From the NCBI RefSeq assembly GCF_000350485.1, contig NZ_AORV01000065.1, positions 248,001-312,000 on the forward strand: a DNA stretch of 64,000 nt, read 5' to 3'. The first letter of the stretch is position 1; every line of letters starts with the position of its first letter. Made by a program: the position numbers and the translations under genes. A model generated the notes under the pieces. The model saw only the letters and a list, made by a program, of their open reading frames with translations, was not told where the DNA came from and made no database searches. Of this stretch, positions 17,659 through 28,553 are shown piece after piece. The stretch is from Ruminiclostridium cellobioparum subsp. termitidis CT1112 (GTDB lineage: Bacteria > Bacillota > Clostridia > Acetivibrionales > DSM-1351).

Positions 17659-17690
17659 GCTTAAAATGCCCAGGCGGCTTTTATTTTGCT
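17648..17690 (+). terminator. Riboswitch-controlled intrinsic terminator
   Basis: An 11-base perfect stem (GCCGCCTGGGC 17648-17658 with GCCCAGGCGGC 17668-17678) followed by TTTTATTTT. The 5' arm is the same sequence that forms the ZTP pseudoknot, so ligand binding should block termination: an ON switch. Confidence 0.9.
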
Positions 17691-17749
17691 ACTTTTGTCT
17701 TGCAGAGTAAATCCCTTGGCAGAAAAAATCATATAGGGAGGCAGTACTT

Positions 17750-19978
17750 ATGAATCTATCTTTTCCTGAATTTAAAAGCGGCAAATGGAATAATACCATC
17801 GATGTTCAAAATTTCATTCAAACAAATTACAAACCTTACGACGGCGATGAAAGCTTTCTGACCGGTTCAAGCATAAAAACAAAACATTTGTGGGAAACCT
17901 GTAAAAGCCTGCTGATTGAAGAACATTTGAACGGAGGAGTTCTGGAGATCGATTCCGGAACCATCTCGGGTACTACAAGTCACAAGCCCGGTTTTATAGA
18001 TGAACCCTTTGAGGTAATAAAAGGGCTCCAGACAGATTCACCCCTGAAAAGGGCCTTTATTGCAAAAACCGGCTATCGCATGTCAAAGCAGGCCTGCGAA
18101 CAGTTCGGCATCTCGCCTGCGCCTGAAATAGAAAGTATTTTCAGCAAAGAAATCAAAACACACAATGACGGTGTTTTCAGCGTTTATTCCGAAGAAATGC
18201 GCAGAGCGAGAAAATGCGGAGTCATCACAGGCCTGCCCGACACATACGGCAGGGGCCGGATTATCGGAGACTACAGGCGGGTGGCGCTTTACGGTATCGA
18301 CAGGCTGCTGCTTCAAAAGCAGCAGGACTCTGAGGCCCTGCCGCCGCAAATGTCCGAAGAAGTAATCCGGCTCAAGGAGGAAATCCACGATCAGATCTCA
18401 GCACTTAAGGCTTTGATAGAACTGGGCAGTTCTTATGGCTTTGACCTTAAGCGCCCCGCACAGGACGCCTTTGAAGCAGTTCAGTGGACTTATCTCGCTT
18501 TTCTCGGAGCAATGAAGGAAACCAACGGCGCGGCAAATTCCCTGGGAAGACTCAATGTGTTCTTTGATATCTATATAGAAAAAGATATTGAAGACGGCAT
18601 ATTAACAGAAATTCAGGCCCAGGAGCTCATAGACCAGTTTGTCATAAAACTCAGATTCATAAGACATTTGAGAGCCAAGGAATACAATGAGCTTTTTGCC
18701 GGTGACCCCGTATGGCTGACCGAATCCATTGGCGGTATTGGAACGGACGGAAGACATATGGTGACCAAAACCTCCTACAGATTTTTGCATACCCTGAATA
18801 ATCTTGGTGCAGCTCCTGAACCAAACCTGACAATTCTCTGGTCTCCAAAGCTGCCAAAATCCTTCAAGCTGTACTGTTCCAAAATATCCATAAAGACAAG
18901 TGCCATACAATATGAAAATGACGAGCTTATGAGACCTGCTTACGGGGATGACTACGGAATATCCTGCTGTGTTTCTGCCATGCGCCTTGGAAAGGACATG
19001 CAATTTTTCGGAGCCAGATGCAATCTCCCCAAGCTTCTGCTGCTTTCATTAAACGGCGGCAGGGATGAAATCACCGGCGAACAGGTGGCTCCGGCACTTC
19101 CCCCTTACGAAGGGGATTACCTGGAATATGACAAAGTGCTCGACAATTTCAATAAGCTTCAGCAGTGGCTTACCGGACTCTATGTAAATACCATGAATGC
19201 CATTCACTATATGCACGATAAGTATGCCTATGAGAGACTGATGATGGCGCTGCACGACAGCGATGTCAACAGGCTCATGGCTTTTGGTATTTCGGGCCTT
19301 TCAGTCATTGCCGACTCCTTGAGCGCCGTAAAACATGCCAGGGTCAGAATAATCCGGGATGAAAGAGGCCTTATCACTGATTTCGGGCTCACTGAGGACT
19401 ACCCGCAGTTTGGAAATGACGACGACCGTGTGGACAGCATTGCAAAAGAAGTGGTAGAAGTCTTCTATAACAGCCTGAAAACCCACCCCACTTATAGAAA
19501 TGCAAAGCATACCCTATCTGTGCTGACCATAACTTCAAATGTCGTATATGGTAAAAAAACCGGCTCAACACCCGACGGCAGAAAAAAAGGAGAGCCCTTT
19601 GCTCCGGGCGCAAACCCCATGCACAACAGGGACAGATCGGGTATGCTGGCCATGCTTAATTCCGTTGCAAAAATACCTTACAGCTGCTGCAGTGACGGAA
19701 TATCACTTACACTTTCAGTGATCCCGGCGGCATTGGGAAAGGAAGAAAATACTGAAATAAGCAATCTTTCGGCACTTATTGACGGCTATATATTGAACGG
19801 AGGGCATCACATAAATATAAACGTACTGGACCGGTCAACCCTTGAGGCTGCCATGAATGAGCCCATGAAGTACAATCAGCTCACAGTCAGGGTCTCAGGC
19901 TATGCCGTACATTTTATAAAGCTCTCAAGAGCCCAGCAGCTGGAGGTACTGTCAAGAACCTTCCATGCAAGGGCATAA
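17750..19978 (+). CDS. pflB: Formate C-acetyltransferase (pyruvate formate-lyase)
   Basis: 742 residues, close to the usual ~740-760. It converts pyruvate and CoA to acetyl-CoA and formate in the cytosol. The vicinal cysteines Cys406-Cys407 (GISCCVSAM) and the glycyl-radical loop [10 protein letters not shown] (Gly717) are intact, as is the early [12 protein letters not shown] segment. Start ATG follows GGGAGG. No activating enzyme is encoded in the window, so it must lie elsewhere. Expression is expected to rise with ZMP/ZTP through the upstream riboswitch. Confidence 0.97.
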   Translation: MNLSFPEFKSGKWNNTIDVQNFIQTNYKPYDGDESFLTGSSIKTKHLWETCKSLLIEEHLNGGVLEIDSGTISGTTSHKPGFIDEPFEVIKGLQTDSPLKRAFIAKTGYRMSKQACEQFGISPAPEIESIFSKEIKTHNDGVFSVYSEEMRRARKCGVITGLPDTYGRGRIIGDYRRVALYGIDRLLLQKQQDSEALPPQMSEEVIRLKEEIHDQISALKALIELGSSYGFDLKRPAQDAFEAVQWTYLAFLGAMKETNGAANSLGRLNVFFDIYIEKDIEDGILTEIQAQELIDQFVIKLRFIRHLRAKEYNELFAGDPVWLTESIGGIGTDGRHMVTKTSYRFLHTLNNLGAAPEPNLTILWSPKLPKSFKLYCSKISIKTSAIQYENDELMRPAYGDDYGISCCVSAMRLGKDMQFFGARCNLPKLLLLSLNGGRDEITGEQVAPALPPYEGDYLEYDKVLDNFNKLQQWLTGLYVNTMNAIHYMHDKYAYERLMMALHDSDVNRLMAFGISGLSVIADSLSAVKHARVRIIRDERGLITDFGLTEDYPQFGNDDDRVDSIAKEVVEVFYNSLKTHPTYRNAKHTLSVLTITSNVVYGKKTGSTPDGRKKGEPFAPGANPMHNRDRSGMLAMLNSVAKIPYSCCSDGISLTLSVIPAALGKEENTEISNLSALIDGYILNGGHHININVLDRSTLEAAMNEPMKYNQLTVRVSGYAVHFIKLSRAQQLEVLSRTFHARA

Positions 19979-19988
19979 GGCCTAAAAC

Positions 19989-20076
19989 ATGGAGCTGCCT
20001 CAAAGTAATATAATTATAATAATATATCCCTGATAATAGTGCGCGAGTGCAACTTCAAAAAAATGAGAAGCTCCAT
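19989..20076. repeat. Hairpin element with GGAGCT...CTCA ends (family copy d)
   Basis: ATGGAGCT at 19989-19996 pairs with AGCTCCAT at 20069-20076; just inside, one end reads GCCTCA and the other, complemented, TCTCA. It lies between the convergent pfl and PfpI genes. The ends resemble GGGGCTGTCTCA as in the elements at 21521 and 34694, but more degenerate. Confidence 0.4.
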
Positions 20077-20104
20077 TAAATGTTTCACATCTATTTAAAT
20101 TGTG

Positions 20105-20626
20105 TTAGTTTTGCGACACATCTCTTCCGTCCAGCATATTTACAAACTCCCTCATAAAACAGGGCAAATCCTCAGGACGGCGCGAAGTGACCAGGTTGCC
20201 GTCAACAACCACCCTCTGGTCAACATACACACCTCCCGCATTTATAAGGTCGTCCCTGATGCCGGGATAACAGGTACACTTCCTGCCGTTCAAAACCCCG
20301 GCCGATATCAGAATTTGCTGCCCGTGGCAGATGGCTGCAACAGGCAGCTGCTTCTCCATAAAATAGCAGACTGCCTTAAGAGCAGCTGAATTCTGCCTGA
20401 TTTTTTCAGGAGCCTTTCCGCCGGGTATCATCAAACCGGAATATTCTTCGGGATTGATCTCTTCAAAACTTATGTCTGCATTTATTACAAAATGGTATTT
20501 ACCGCTTACGGACCCCTTTTCAAATGATGCCGTGTCCACCCGGATCCCTTCCTCAAGCAGTCTGAAATATGGATAGAGTACTTCGGAATCATCATATCCG
20601 TCAGCTGTGATCATTAATATTTTCAT
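20105..20626 (-). CDS. DJ-1/PfpI family protein
   Basis: 173 residues. AAICHGQQ gives the reactive Cys100 with His101, and the early GYDDSE supplies the conserved Glu15 that polarises the cysteine. LMIPGGKAPE and the late TSRRPEDLPCF are typical of PfpI-type members, which act as proteases, deglycases or stress proteins. The start at 20626 follows AAGGGTGATG; the longer frame begins inside the spacer. It follows the Cof-type gene by 30 bases and may share its transcript. Confidence 0.9.
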   Translation of the reverse strand: MKILMITADGYDDSEVLYPYFRLLEEGIRVDTASFEKGSVSGKYHFVINADISFEEINPEEYSGLMIPGGKAPEKIRQNSAALKAVCYFMEKQLPVAAICHGQQILISAGVLNGRKCTCYPGIRDDLINAGGVYVDQRVVVDGNLVTSRRPEDLPCFMREFVNMLDGRDVSQN

Positions 20627-20655
20627 ATATACATCACCCTTTGAATAAAGTATTA

Positions 20656-21489
20656 TTAACATCTTTTTATCTGTAAAGCAGGCAGGATATTAAAAATAAT
20701 ATCCTGCATTACATCCTCATCATTGCTTACGGTTATTATATCTGCCGCCTGCTTGACACAATCCCTTGCATTTCTCACAGCAATGCCCACATCAGCCGAT
20801 TTTATCATTCCAATATCATTGTCGTAGTCACCTACGGCGATAACGGTCTTTTGGCTGAACCGGGGCAGCTTCTTCAGCCCTTCCAGAGCCATGCCCTTGG
20901 AAACATTCTTTTTCAAAAGCTCCAGATAGAAATCCTGGGAAAAAACGTTTTCAAGTCTCTCCTCCAGTTCAAAAGCTTTAAGGGCAGCCTGCGCCTCAAA
21001 CAGATTTTTACCGGTATCGAAGAGTATTGCCTTGTACCAGTCCATTTCTGAAACTTCAGCCAATGCAGAATACCTGAACACCTTTTTTTCCCTTTCAACA
21101 GAGGGATCCACATTTCCCTCGGGCGAAACTATGTACATCATTTCAGGAGTGAAGATTTCCACTGTCATATTCTCAAAATTTTTTAAACAGTGGTCAACAT
21201 ATTCATCAAGCATATGTTTTTCCAGAAATTCGGACTTTATATCCCTGTCCTTTTCAAAATCATATACCAATGCACCGTTGTAAAGGATGCACGGACCATT
21301 GGGTTTCAGATCTCCCATATACGGTCTGATACTGTATTTTGTTCTGCCGGTTGCCACTCCGAAAATTCCTCCATGTTCAATGAAATATCTTATGGCATTA
21401 AAATTTTTCTGCGATATTTTAAAATTTGAACCAATAAGAGTTCCATCCATGTCGCTCAATATCAGATACCGTTCATAGCTGTCTATCAT
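20656..21489 (-). CDS. Cof-type HAD-IIB sugar-phosphate phosphatase
   Basis: 277 residues. LSDMDGTLIG holds Asp13 and Asp15; GVATGRTKYS is motif II, SKGMALEGL motif III and VAVGDYDNDIGMIKSADVGIAV motif IV, with a C2 cap between. Such enzymes dephosphorylate sugar phosphates, FMN or pyridoxal phosphate. AAGGAAGG precedes the ATG at 21489. Confidence 0.92.
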   Translation of the reverse strand: MIDSYERYLILSDMDGTLIGSNFKISQKNFNAIRYFIEHGGIFGVATGRTKYSIRPYMGDLKPNGPCILYNGALVYDFEKDRDIKSEFLEKHMLDEYVDHCLKNFENMTVEIFTPEMMYIVSPEGNVDPSVEREKKVFRYSALAEVSEMDWYKAILFDTGKNLFEAQAALKAFELEERLENVFSQDFYLELLKKNVSKGMALEGLKKLPRFSQKTVIAVGDYDNDIGMIKSADVGIAVRNARDCVKQAADIITVSNDEDVMQDIIFNILPALQIKRC

Positions 21490-21520
21490 GTCCGAACCTT
21501 CCTTTATATTCATAATGATA

Positions 21521-21568
21521 GGGGCTGTCCCAAAAACTTATATTGTATAAGTTCTGAGACAGCTCCCC
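21521..21568. repeat. Hairpin element with GGGGCTGTC ends (family copy a)
   Basis: The left arm reads GGGGCTGTCCCA and AACTTATA, the right TATAAGTT and TGAGACAGCTCCCC, around a TTG loop. It lies 20 bases beyond the stop of the giant surface protein and may serve as its terminator, though it has no T-run. The ends resemble insertion-sequence terminal repeats and recur at 34694-34785. Confidence 0.55.
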
Positions 21569-21587
21569 ATTAATTAAAGTATTATAT

Positions 21588-24500
21588 CTATATCAACTTT
21601 GATTTCTGCAAAAGATTTCTTATAATAACACAAGCTTCGGCTCTGGTTATGTCAGCCTTTGGAGCAAGCATTCCGGCATCCTTTCCCGAAACAATACCAG
21701 TATCCACACATGAGGCAGCACCTTTGACCGCCCAGGAAGCAACCTTTGATGAATCACTAAAACCTGCAAGAATCTTTTGGTATTCATCAGGATTTGCTTC
21801 AGGCTTTAATCCGGTAATTTCCATGGCTTTTGCAATAACAGTCAGAGCCTGTTCGCGGGTAATCCTGTCTTCCGGCCGGAATTCGCCGTTTCCGCTGCCG
21901 GTCATAAGCCCGTATGCTGCTGCAATGGAAACAGCATCATGGTACCAGGCTTGAGCGGGTACGTCGGTAAAGGAATTATTTCTGCTGTCTGTGTGCCTGA
22001 GCCCCAGAGCATTCACAACTATAGCAGCAAATTCCGCCCTGGTTATGCTTCCTCCCGGATTGAAATTGCCATCTTCCGTACCCGACACTATCAATCTTGA
22101 CCCCATGTCGTTTATTGCCTGTTTTGCCCAGTGTTTTTCAACATCCTTGAAGGACTTTGTGCTTTCTATCAGCAGATATGTACTGTTGGTAAGGCTGTTT
22201 ATCCTTGCATAATATTTTCCGTCAATGACAGTTATGGTGGTAGGTACATGGAACAATGCCCCATCCTGCCCTGCCACAACACCTGTAGTGATGCTTGCAG
22301 GATCAGCACCTTCCGGTACTGCCAGCCGCCTTTCGACATAGCCCTTGAAATTGGAAACCTCTACTGTTTTGCTTCCAGCTGTACAGGTTATTTCAAATTC
22401 AACCGGCCCGGTTATCACCCGGTAGTTGTTTTTGCCGGCAGCTTCCCTGATCATGGCTTCCGTTTCTCCGGATACTTCGGATAGTTTCACTTTAACTTTT
22501 ATATCCTTCAGCTCAATGTTACTGCCGAATTGAGGAAGAATATCATCTATCCCCATCATGGCGGCAGGAACATTGTATATCATGCTGCCGGCCTTGATTT
22601 CAAGAACAGCCTGCTTTGCTTCCATATTTTTAATACTTTGAGCATTAAGTACCAATATTGAAGTATCATCCCCGGTGTCAAACGGTACGGTAATCTTTGC
22701 CCCATTGTTCAGGCCGCTTATTATTTCCTGTATCTTGCCATCGTCAACAGTAACAGAGGTAACAGTTTGGCCGCCGGTCTTTTCGGTAACTGCAGAGGCA
22801 AATTTTCCTTCAATTCCGTTTACATATATTTTTACACTGGCTTTTTCAGCTGCCGGAGCTTTTGTATTGCCGGAAGTATTGCTGCCTGACGAATTTCCAG
22901 GACCAGAAGTACCCCCGTCATTGCCCGAAGTACCGATAGGAATAACAACATTGGATGCTACTGATTCGGGGCCGCTGCCGGCACTGTTTACAGCTCTTAC
23001 CGTAAACCGGTAGGAAGTGCCGTTGTTCAATCCCGTGACAACTATGGTATTTCCCGTTCCGGTTGCGGTTATGCCTCCGGGAATTGAGGTTGCAATATAC
23101 CCAGTGATCGGGCTTCCGCCGTTATCCTCCGGAGGAGTAAAACTTATTGTTGCACTGCCATTGCCGGCTGTAGCACTGACTCCGGTAGGTGCACCAGGTA
23201 CGGCGGCAACGACCGCACTGATCTCGTTTGAGTTCCTGCTTACTCCATACTCATTTACAGCCCGTATTACAAAGTAATAGGTCTTGCCTCCTGTTAAGCC
23301 GGAAGCCCTGTAACTCAGCACAGTACCATCCACCGTGGCTGACGCCGCTCCGTATACTTCTGAGGTTTCAGATTTGTATATTTTATAACTGTCTGCTCCC
23401 GGAACATTGTTCCAGGTCAATACAATTTCAGAACTTCCAGCTGCCGCCGAAACACCGTCGGGCGGGGCAGGAATACCGGTTGGAACTGCCATTGCCTGAT
23501 TTGAGAGCGGACTTTCGCCATATGCATTAACTGCTGTTACAGCCAGGTAATAGAGGGTGCCGTTTGTAAGATCCTGTATATTATATTCATAAGTAGCGCC
23601 ATCAACATATTGTATAAGGTGTCCTCCGGCTGCGCCGTCAACATTATCCAGATATATTGCACCGGGAGAAGTCGAACCTCCGTCGGCAATATCTATTGCA
23701 CCTGATGTTGTATTTGTAATCATTGCTGTTGTGTTCACATCAGCTGTACTCATGTATATTGTGTCGGCATATATTTTATAGCCTGCGGCACCTTCAACAG
23801 GGCTCCAGCTGATTTTAACCCCGCCGTCTCCGGCAGCTGCAGACAGTATTTCAGGTACGCCGGCCGCAGAAGCGCGAGGTTGGGCCATGACCTCTCTGGA
23901 GTAACTGCGCTCAATACTGCCGCTTACAGCCTTTACTGCAAAGTAGTATTTTTTCCCGTTTACAAGACCTGTTGCATCATAGCTGTTGGTCAGGCTTCCT
24001 GCAGTCCCCAGTTCGGTATCATATATCCCCGATACCGTGCCTGAGAATACTTTATAGCCTTCTGCGTCGGCTACCGGATTCCAGCCAATCACGACATGTG
24101 AATCTCCCGGTATTACCGATGATATTACCGGCACCTCCAGAGTACCTGGAGCAGTCCGTACACTTGTGAGCGGAGTGCGCAATACCGCGCCTTCCTCATT
24201 TGTTACATTGGCGCACCACCAGTACTGTGTATCGGGCGATAAACCCTCCCACAGCTGGGTAACCGTTCCCGACATATTTTCCTGTTTCCCTATGAGGTTG
24301 TTTGTGTAAATACCCACATCCAGTCCACCGGTCTCCAAGGTCTTTATGCTTGTGTCAAAATCCACGTCCAGTTCATAAATATCCTGTGATGAAGCCGTTA
24401 CTCCGATGTCATAGGAGCTCAATTTGGGATTGTCAAAGTAATTGAAGTCATTTAAATAAGGAGAATATGAATTCATATAGATCTTATCGTTTTCAAGGTC

Positions 24501-27500
24501 GAAATAGAGCATTTTTATGTATTGCAGACCGCCTTCGGCTGCTCCCTGGTAGTCGGTACAGATCTGATATACCTTGCGTTCCTTTATGCCATCTCCGTTA
24601 TCGTCGAAGCCGTCAACCTTTATTGCAGCCCCAAAGTAATGTCCGTTGATAACTGCAAAAACATTTGGATTTTTAGCTACCACCTGTTCCTGCACGAGCA
24701 AACCTGTATAATCCAGAGTACCGCCCTGTTTCAGATAGCGGTGTATGGCAATGATCGCCTTGCGTTCGGGATACTTCGCCAGAACCTCGTTCATCCAGTC
24801 AACTTCCGGCTTATAGCAATCCCAGCTCATATATAGAATGATAAAGTCCTGTCCTCCGGCCGAAATCAGATCATAATGTCCGAGATTATTGCGGTAGGAA
24901 CCTCCATAATAGATATTCTTATTATACCTGTCTTCTCCGAAATACTTCCAGTAGCTGTCAAATTCCTCATTTCCCGATGCCACATCATGGTTCCCCGCAA
25001 GCACTCCATTGGGCATTCCCGCATCATCAAACAGTTTTTGTGCCTGATCGGCTATCTTCCATTGTTCTTCCCGGTCCCATTCATCGATCAAATCTCCCGT
25101 ATTAATGGTATACTTGATATTATAATTGTCCCGGTTATCCAGGATCCATTGATTCATTTCAGGATAATGATGAGGCCAGCTTTCTACATAGTATTGCGGA
25201 TCGGATATCCATGCAAAGCTGAAGTCATAGTTTTCAGGCACACCTGTGCCATCCCATGCCTGGCTGCCTTCATTGGAGCCATTTCCCGGGCTCTGAGCCG
25301 TGTTCCTCCCCGATGTGGACGGAATACTGCCTTCACTCCGGTTTTGCACCAGCAGCAGTGCCGTACCGTCTTTTATATGATTTTTTGCTTTGAAGGAAGC
25401 CTTGATTCCCCCCTGGTCTTCAGAAGCAACAGGCTCCCATTTGTTTTCAGATACATTGAGCACATACATCTGAAGAGTACCGGGTGCATTGCTGCTGCCT
25501 TTCCAATCGGCCTCGATCAGATCCTCATCCTTCAGTTCTCCCGTCTGTATTTGGAAAAGCTGATACGGAAGCTCCCTGTCACTGCTTGAGCTCAAACCGC
25601 CTGAGCTGCCGTCGAACACCGGATTGTCCCCGGCTCCTGAACTTACCTGAATATTATTATTTTGAAGAGAAAACTGTTTACCTTCCATAAAAGCTACGGT
25701 AACTCCGGCATTATAACCGCCGTTCACCTGTACCGATATGGCTGCCGACGTGCTGCTTTCCTGTTCAACCTGATTTACAGCAGCATCGGGTACAGTAATA
25801 TCCGTAACGAAGGTAACCGATTTTTGAGTGGTTTGTCCCAGCATATCGGTAAAGGAGACATTCAATACATGTGTCCCGTTGCCGATATCACTTGAGGAAA
25901 CCGTATACGGCAGCGATATTTTCCTGCCGTCCAGGACCGCTTGGGTCTTTGAACTGTCAATATCGCTTCCGCCGTCATTGGCTGCCGGGGAAATAACATA
26001 TCCCTGATCCAGTTTTTGTCCCTCTTCAAAGCCCACATCCACACCGGGTCCGGCATTATCTGAAATTATGGACGCACTTGCTGTGCTGCCGCCCGCAGAA
26101 GCCCTTATAACATGTCTTCCTTCGGCCAGGGCCGCCGTATCAAGTTGAAAACCCCTGCCCTTCAGCATTTCCTCCGGAATTGTAAAATGTACATCCAGTG
26201 AAAGACCGCTGCTGCCAATTGTATATTTATCCGAATAGTTTATTCCATTGTCGGGATAGATAAATGTTCCGTCAGGTAAATATAGCGCCATATTGCTCAT
26301 TGCAAAGCTTGCATAGGTTCCGCCCTCCTGAAAGGGACTTCCCTCGGTACCCGCGCGGAGTGTTACCGTTACCTCATAATCTCCGTCGGCCTTCCTGACA
26401 AAATCGCCGCTGTCTATATGAGCTCCTTTCAAGCCCACTCCTGCCCAGCTGGACAGCAGCTTTACAGCTTTACCGCCCACAGTTACGGCATTTTTATAAT
26501 AGGAAGTCAGATTGTCGGACTTGTACGAGAAATATGCTCCGTTATGCAGAACCGGTACAAGAGACTGCGGCTGACCGTCAATCTCAATATTTATCTCATC
26601 GTCTCCGTTCAACATTATTGCAGAAACAGGAATGACTCCGCTCACAACCTGGTTATCGGATACATTCAAAGTAATACCTTCGGTTTTTACCGTTGGATTG
26701 ATGTCCACGCTGTAAACCGGGGTATCATAATATCTGTATGCATTGTACGCTCTTATGTAAAACGTTACCTTTTTGTGCCCCAGAAATTCACTGGCCGGGA
26801 TGGAGGTTATGAGCTGCCTGGCAATACGCTGAGTTTTTTCAAGCTTGACCCTGTACTGAACTTCGTCATCAAACCTGTAATATGTCTCAATTGTATTTAC
26901 CCCGGTTGCAGTGTCATAACAGTCAAAAGCCACATTCAAGGCAATACCTTCATCAATTGCTTGCGGTATGGCCTCTCTGGGTCTGAGCACCATGGTGCTT
27001 CCGTCGTCTTCAAATCCTCCGTAATTGTCAAAGGCAACCCTTTGGGCAGGCACCTGCCAGGCTTTTACACTGCCGGGAGTGGGCGTGCTTTTTGTTTCGG
27101 CCTTGACCATCCGTATTCCGTTATCCCTGCTATATGTATAATCGATTGTAGTGGTTTTTTCCGTATCATCTATTTCATCTTCATGGTATGTGCCCAAAAC
27201 TACAGGCTTTTCATAAACATTGCCTAATTTTATGGTTCTTTCAATATCAGGGCTCATACCCGAATAATTCACTTTAATTATGGACTTATTTTCTTCAAGT
27301 GCCACACCATAGTGCTGATTAAACTGCGCAACTGTTTTTTCATCATCGTTTATCCATACTACCAGCGTTTTTCCCGGATCTATGTATAGTGCATTGGTTG
27401 CAAAGGTCCAGCGCAGGTATGACAAACCCGACGGGTATTCATAAAACACATTGTAGTGGCTGAAGTTGATAGTATGGTCCGAATTATTGTAAAATTCAAT

Positions 27501-28553
27501 ATAATTATATTTCGTATCCTCGGTTTTAAGCTCTGTCATCAGCACCTGCGGCTGCTTTGCCGGGTCATATGCATATTGGATACCTGAGGTTTTCTCCTCA
27601 GACCTGGTGGTTTTTGTATCGTTATAAGCTTCAATATACCAGGTCACAGTATCCCCCCATAGCTTTGTCCGGGGGACAGTTACACCCAACTTACCGGTTT
27701 CGGTGCTTTTCATTGGGAATTGCTGAAATCCCGTATATTCACTTTGTTTCAAAAAAAGACTGGCTGACTTTGTATCTGTAAAATCGGCCGAAACAGTGAA
27801 TGGTTCCTCACCGGAATAATTATCCTTGGCAAATATATTTGAAATAACCGGCTGATTTGGAATCGTTGGAGGAGTATATTGTTCTTCGGATACAACTCCG
27901 GGATTGGGGGCTGTTTTTTGACCATAAACTAGCATGACAGTACCTTCGGCAGGAGCCCGGAATTCAATGCTTTTCCCGTCTGCCGAATCTGTTGCAGGTG
28001 TAAAAGCAGCCTCATATATCAAACTTCCGCTGCTGCTCTTTATCCGCATACTTCCGTTATATGTATTGTAAAAACCTTTACATGACGATGAGTCTATTTT
28101 ATACACCGGCACGCTTTCCTGGATGCCGAATGCACTGCGGAAATCGCTGATGGTTGGGGTCTGGCTTTCAGACGCAGAACTGTACTTGCTTGAATAATAT
28201 GCCCACAAAACGGCACAGCTGTTGGCAGGAATTATAACATCCCCTGTCTGCCCCAAGAAAGGCATCAGGTATTCCTTGTCTTCAGTTTTTCTGTAGTGAT
28301 ACAGCTTGTAATCCCTGGAGAGATTTATATCGCTGTCTGTGGGATTGTAAATCTCCACATATTCCATAGGGTCAAACACGGCCGAACCTGTGGGAATCCA
28401 TTGGGGTCTGTCTATATCATCTATATAGACTTCGGTAATTAGAATATTGGCTGCCTTTTGCGCAGCTGCCACCCCGCCGCTGCCTGCAAACATTGAAAAT
28501 GTCAGCGCAACAGTGCATACCCCTGCAACTATTTTTTTTAGAATGCTTTTCAT
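21588..28553 (-). CDS. Giant cell-surface protein: lamin-tail, phosphoesterase, FN3 and SLH domains
   Basis: 2321 residues from the ATG at 28553 (GGAGGTAG just upstream). Signal peptide 1-34. Two lamin-tail-like domains: ~38-190 (ITEVYIDDIDRPQW, YVEIYNPTDSDINLS) and ~330-480 (LMTELKTEDTKYNYIEFYNN). Beta-sandwich spacers to ~1090. A calcineurin-like metallophosphoesterase ~1105-1370 with SDPQYY, NTGDLIDEW, GNHD near 1188 and GHYFG; the first motif has Gln where many have His. Four FN3-like units ~1475-1875, a Gly/Ser linker ~1880-1905, then three SLH repeats ~2138-2321 (DVEKHWAKQAI, FTDVPAQAWYHDAVS, FSDSSKVASWAVKGA) that bind secondary wall polymer. It is exported and S-layer anchored; the phosphoester it may cut is unknown. 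Confidence 0.93.
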   Translation of the reverse strand: MKSILKKIVAGVCTVALTFSMFAGSGGVAAAQKAANILITEVYIDDIDRPQWIPTGSAVFDPMEYVEIYNPTDSDINLSRDYKLYHYRKTEDKEYLMPFLGQTGDVIIPANSCAVLWAYYSSKYSSASESQTPTISDFRSAFGIQESVPVYKIDSSSCKGFYNTYNGSMRIKSSSGSLIYEAAFTPATDSADGKSIEFRAPAEGTVMLVYGQKTAPNPGVVSEEQYTPPTIPNQPVISNIFAKDNYSGEEPFTVSADFTDTKSASLFLKQSEYTGFQQFPMKSTETGKLGVTVPRTKLWGDTVTWYIEAYNDTKTTRSEEKTSGIQYAYDPAKQPQVLMTELKTEDTKYNYIEFYNNSDHTINFSHYNVFYEYPSGLSYLRWTFATNALYIDPGKTLVVWINDDEKTVAQFNQHYGVALEENKSIIKVNYSGMSPDIERTIKLGNVYEKPVVLGTYHEDEIDDTEKTTTIDYTYSRDNGIRMVKAETKSTPTPGSVKAWQVPAQRVAFDNYGGFEDDGSTMVLRPREAIPQAIDEGIALNVAFDCYDTATGVNTIETYYRFDDEVQYRVKLEKTQRIARQLITSIPASEFLGHKKVTFYIRAYNAYRYYDTPVYSVDINPTVKTEGITLNVSDNQVVSGVIPVSAIMLNGDDEINIEIDGQPQSLVPVLHNGAYFSYKSDNLTSYYKNAVTVGGKAVKLLSSWAGVGLKGAHIDSGDFVRKADGDYEVTVTLRAGTEGSPFQEGGTYASFAMSNMALYLPDGTFIYPDNGINYSDKYTIGSSGLSLDVHFTIPEEMLKGRGFQLDTAALAEGRHVIRASAGGSTASASIISDNAGPGVDVGFEEGQKLDQGYVISPAANDGGSDIDSSKTQAVLDGRKISLPYTVSSSDIGNGTHVLNVSFTDMLGQTTQKSVTFVTDITVPDAAVNQVEQESSTSAAISVQVNGGYNAGVTVAFMEGKQFSLQNNNIQVSSGAGDNPVFDGSSGGLSSSSDRELPYQLFQIQTGELKDEDLIEADWKGSSNAPGTLQMYVLNVSENKWEPVASEDQGGIKASFKAKNHIKDGTALLLVQNRSEGSIPSTSGRNTAQSPGNGSNEGSQAWDGTGVPENYDFSFAWISDPQYYVESWPHHYPEMNQWILDNRDNYNIKYTINTGDLIDEWDREEQWKIADQAQKLFDDAGMPNGVLAGNHDVASGNEEFDSYWKYFGEDRYNKNIYYGGSYRNNLGHYDLISAGGQDFIILYMSWDCYKPEVDWMNEVLAKYPERKAIIAIHRYLKQGGTLDYTGLLVQEQVVAKNPNVFAVINGHYFGAAIKVDGFDDNGDGIKERKVYQICTDYQGAAEGGLQYIKMLYFDLENDKIYMNSYSPYLNDFNYFDNPKLSSYDIGVTASSQDIYELDVDFDTSIKTLETGGLDVGIYTNNLIGKQENMSGTVTQLWEGLSPDTQYWWCANVTNEEGAVLRTPLTSVRTAPGTLEVPVISSVIPGDSHVVIGWNPVADAEGYKVFSGTVSGIYDTELGTAGSLTNSYDATGLVNGKKYYFAVKAVSGSIERSYSREVMAQPRASAAGVPEILSAAAGDGGVKISWSPVEGAAGYKIYADTIYMSTADVNTTAMITNTTSGAIDIADGGSTSPGAIYLDNVDGAAGGHLIQYVDGATYEYNIQDLTNGTLYYLAVTAVNAYGESPLSNQAMAVPTGIPAPPDGVSAAAGSSEIVLTWNNVPGADSYKIYKSETSEVYGAASATVDGTVLSYRASGLTGGKTYYFVIRAVNEYGVSRNSNEISAVVAAVPGAPTGVSATAGNGSATISFTPPEDNGGSPITGYIATSIPGGITATGTGNTIVVTGLNNGTSYRFTVRAVNSAGSGPESVASNVVIPIGTSGNDGGTSGPGNSSGSNTSGNTKAPAAEKASVKIYVNGIEGKFASAVTEKTGGQTVTSVTVDDGKIQEIISGLNNGAKITVPFDTGDDTSILVLNAQSIKNMEAKQAVLEIKAGSMIYNVPAAMMGIDDILPQFGSNIELKDIKVKVKLSEVSGETEAMIREAAGKNNYRVITGPVEFEITCTAGSKTVEVSNFKGYVERRLAVPEGADPASITTGVVAGQDGALFHVPTTITVIDGKYYARINSLTNSTYLLIESTKSFKDVEKHWAKQAINDMGSRLIVSGTEDGNFNPGGSITRAEFAAIVVNALGLRHTDSRNNSFTDVPAQAWYHDAVSIAAAYGLMTGSGNGEFRPEDRITREQALTVIAKAMEITGLKPEANPDEYQKILAGFSDSSKVASWAVKGAASCVDTGIVSGKDAGMLAPKADITRAEACVIIRNLLQKSKLI

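Noticed and set aside
26418-27227. 269-codon forward frame
   Set aside because: Shadow within the giant surface-protein gene; no domain and no start signal.
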